Assembly: GCA_025936015.1 (NCBI GenBank)
Contig: JAICUE010000191.1
Location: forward strand, 1 to 5,760
Direction: 5' to 3'
Length of the DNA stretch: 5,760 bases
DNA from: Gemmatimonadaceae bacterium
GTDB lineage: Bacteria; Gemmatimonadota; Gemmatimonadetes; Gemmatimonadales; Gemmatimonadaceae
Below, piece by piece: positions 4,378 through 5,760 of the stretch (position 1 is its first letter; every line of letters starts with the position of its first letter). Made by a program: the position numbers and the translations under genes. Below the pieces are notes generated by a model. That model saw only the letters and a program-made list of their open reading frames with translations. It was not told where the DNA came from and searched no databases.

Positions 4378-5760
4378 TTACTGATCGCGATCGCCGCCGC
4401 GGGGGCGACCGTTGCCGCCGGGGCCGCCGCGGCGCATCCCTGGCGACTTCACGTCAGCGGGGAGCTTCGACCATTGCTCCGGGGTGAGGGTCTGCTGCGC
4501 ATCCTTTGCCGCCTGCTGGATGAGGGTTCGGGCTTCCCCGAGGCGCCTGCCTAACGTCACGCGGAGCGCCTGCGGATCGGCGTTCTTGCCCTGCTTCGCG
4601 ATCGCGTCGGCGATCTCGTCGATCGCCGGGTCGATCTTCGCCTGGAGGGAATCGCCGAGCGTCTTGAGCTTCGCCTGCTGATCGGCGCTGAGTGCGAGCG
4701 ACAGCGAGTCGTTGAGCGCGATGATGCGATAGAAGGGGTTCGTGATGCCGCGACGCATCCGGTCCTTCAGTTGATCGGCGCTGAGCGGCTGTCCGTTCTG
4801 GCCGCCGAGGACGTTGAACATCGCGCGGCGCGAATCATCGAAGCCGATCTGGTAGCGGCCAGTGAGCCCGATCTGGAAGGGCGAGCTCGCGCGGCCGCGG
4901 TTGTTCGTGGATCCGAAATGTTCGTTGACCTGATAGATGAAGCGCTCCGCCCCGGGAGTCGCGTCGAAGCCGCGGACGTACAGCAGCGTGCGATCGGCGT
5001 ACTGGCGCTGCCCCCAGCCGCGCATGTCGTTCGGTCCATGCACCAGCTGGTCGACGCCGGTGAGAACGTTCAACATCTGCAGCGAGACCGTCAGGCGGCG
5101 ATTGAGCCCGAACGAGGTCGGACGCCAGTTGAGCTGCATGTCGAGAGAGCCCGTCCATGGCGATTCGCAGCTGTTGCGGCCGGCGATCTCGCCAAGCTGG
5201 CTCTCGAGGCACGCGCGAGCGGTGCCCGAGGTCGTCGCGAGGAGACGCGACATCCCGTTGGCGATCGCGGTGTCGGGCGCGGCGGCCGGATCGTAGACGA
5301 ACGCACGGTCGTTGCGCGAGCCGTCGCCGTTGATGTCGCCGGCGACGAGCGGCGAGTACGGCATGCCCGACGTCGCGCGGGCGATGACGCTCGCGTCGAG
5401 CGACGTTGTCAACGGATAGAGCACCTGGGCGAACAGCTGATGGCGAATGTCGCGATCGCTCCGCCCCCAGTCGGCGACGTTCGGGTCACCGGCGGTGTTG
5501 CCGCCGCCGAAGTAGCCCTGCGAGAATCCGTAGCCCTGGTCGCGCGAGCGGCTCCAGGTGTAACCGGTGTTGAACATCGCACCACGCAAGCCGAAGCCGC
5601 CTAACGATACAGTGACCTGCCGCGTATCGGACTGGAGCCGCGACGCGATCTCGTTGACCGCGCCGAAGCCGGCGACGCGGCGCGAGGCGAGGAGCGAAGT
5701 CTGGCCGGTGGCGGTGATCACCGAATCGGCTGGGACGTACACCGGCCGATTGTCCTCGCC
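4378..5760 (-). CDS. TonB-dependent receptor, C-terminal part, with Spy/LTxxQ-like extension
   Basis: The gene enters from the right edge already open; 460 residues are visible, numbered here from the edge. Residues 1 to about 307 are alternating aromatic/hydrophobic strands of an outer-membrane beta-barrel: FGLRGAMFNTGYTWSRSRD (56-74), DIRHQLFAQVLYPL (104-117), LDMQLNWRPTSFGLNRRLTV (206-225), SSPFQIGLTGRYQIGF (292-307). A loop GDINGDGSRND (141-151) looks like a DxNxDG calcium-binding turn, and Cys184/Cys198 could form a loop disulfide. This fits TonB-dependent receptors that import large substrates; the plug and TonB box lie outside the window. After the last apparent strand the protein continues for about 150 residues with charged helices bearing three L-S/T-x-x-Q motifs (326-330, 357-361, 425-429), as in Spy/CpxP-like periplasmic proteins, then a Gly/Arg-rich tail. 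The substrate is unknown. The GHL10 gene follows after 51 bases. Confidence 0.85.
   Translation of the reverse strand, partial: GEDNRPVYVPADSVITATGQTSLLASRRVAGFGAVNEIASRLQSDTRQVTVSLGGFGLRGAMFNTGYTWSRSRDQGYGFSQGYFGGGNTAGDPNVADWGRSDRDIRHQLFAQVLYPLTTSLDASVIARATSGMPYSPLVAGDINGDGSRNDRAFVYDPAAAPDTAIANGMSRLLATTSGTARACLESQLGEIAGRNSCESPWTGSLDMQLNWRPTSFGLNRRLTVSLQMLNVLTGVDQLVHGPNDMRGWGQRQYADRTLLYVRGFDATPGAERFIYQVNEHFGSTNNRGRASSPFQIGLTGRYQIGFDDSRRAMFNVLGGQNGQPLSADQLKDRMRRGITNPFYRIIALNDSLSLALSADQQAKLKTLGDSLQAKIDPAIDEIADAIAKQGKNADPQALRVTLGRRLGEARTLIQQAAKDAQQTLTPEQWSKLPADVKSPGMRRGGPGGNGRPRGGDRDQ
4549..4556 (-). repeat. CGTTAGGC octamer, copy 3
   Basis: CGTTAGGC on the minus strand, within the Spy-like extension of the receptor. 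It encodes part of V-T-L-G (ORF leucine at 4552-4554) and supplies a TTA leucine codon, one of only two in the window. Confidence 0.6.
5598..5606 (-). repeat. CGTTAGGC octamer, copy 4
   Basis: CGTTAGGCG on the minus strand, in a barrel strand of the receptor. It encodes part of V-S-L-G-G and supplies the other TTA leucine codon (5602-5604). Confidence 0.6.

Noticed and set aside
60..5604. Long plus-strand open frames opposite the minus-strand genes (for example 60-962, 2269-3567, 4771-5604)
   Set aside because: Their translations are Arg/Ala/Gly-rich without any recognisable family, and they lie antisense to genes with clear motifs. This is the usual artefact of GC-rich DNA.
1..5760. CRISPR array, tRNA or rRNA genes, insertion sequences, att sites
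   Set aside because: No regularly spaced repeats, cloverleaf-like sequences, transposase motifs or flanking terminal repeats were seen on either strand.

Overview
The window is GC-rich, densely coding DNA whose gene content fits a Gram-negative-type bacterium with an outer membrane: a TonB-dependent receptor, exported proteins with signal peptides, and Hsp15. The gene style suggests Gemmatimonadota or a neighbouring phylum (S9 peptidase with an Ala/Gln-rich signal peptide, receptor with a DxNxDG loop and a Spy-like tail, GHL10 protein with a Pro/Ala linker). That placement is inference from style, not from a marker gene. I see no rRNA, tRNA, CRISPR array, IS element or phage gene.

Right part (5760 to 2719, minus strand): the C-terminal part of a TonB-dependent receptor carrying an unusual Spy/LTxxQ-like helical extension and a Gly/Arg-rich tail. 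After 51 bases comes a secreted GHL10 (DUF187, YngK/DigH-like) glycoside hydrolase-like protein. A 19-base inverted repeat abuts the hydrolase start codon.

Middle: hslR (Hsp15, plus strand, 2327-2713) converges on the hydrolase gene with only 5 bases between the stop codons. Both stops lie inside one near-palindrome. hslR is divergent from the next block across a 134-base intergenic region that holds a perfect 10-base palindrome.

Left part (2192 to 1, minus strand): an MhqN/YodC-type nitroreductase, then after 23 bases an MhqD-type alpha/beta hydrolase, then after 73 bases a DUF4442 hotdog-fold protein, then after 69 bases the start of an S9-family peptidase, cut by the window edge. The nitroreductase-hydrolase pair recalls the quinone and electrophile resistance genes mhqN and mhqD of Bacillus and is a plausible small detoxification operon.

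The most curious signal is the octamer CGTTAGGC, present four times. It supplies both TTA leucine codons in the window, one of the only two CTA codons, and the stop codon of hslR, so it behaves like a genome-wide iterated motif rather than ordinary coding sequence. I found no clear new multi-gene system.
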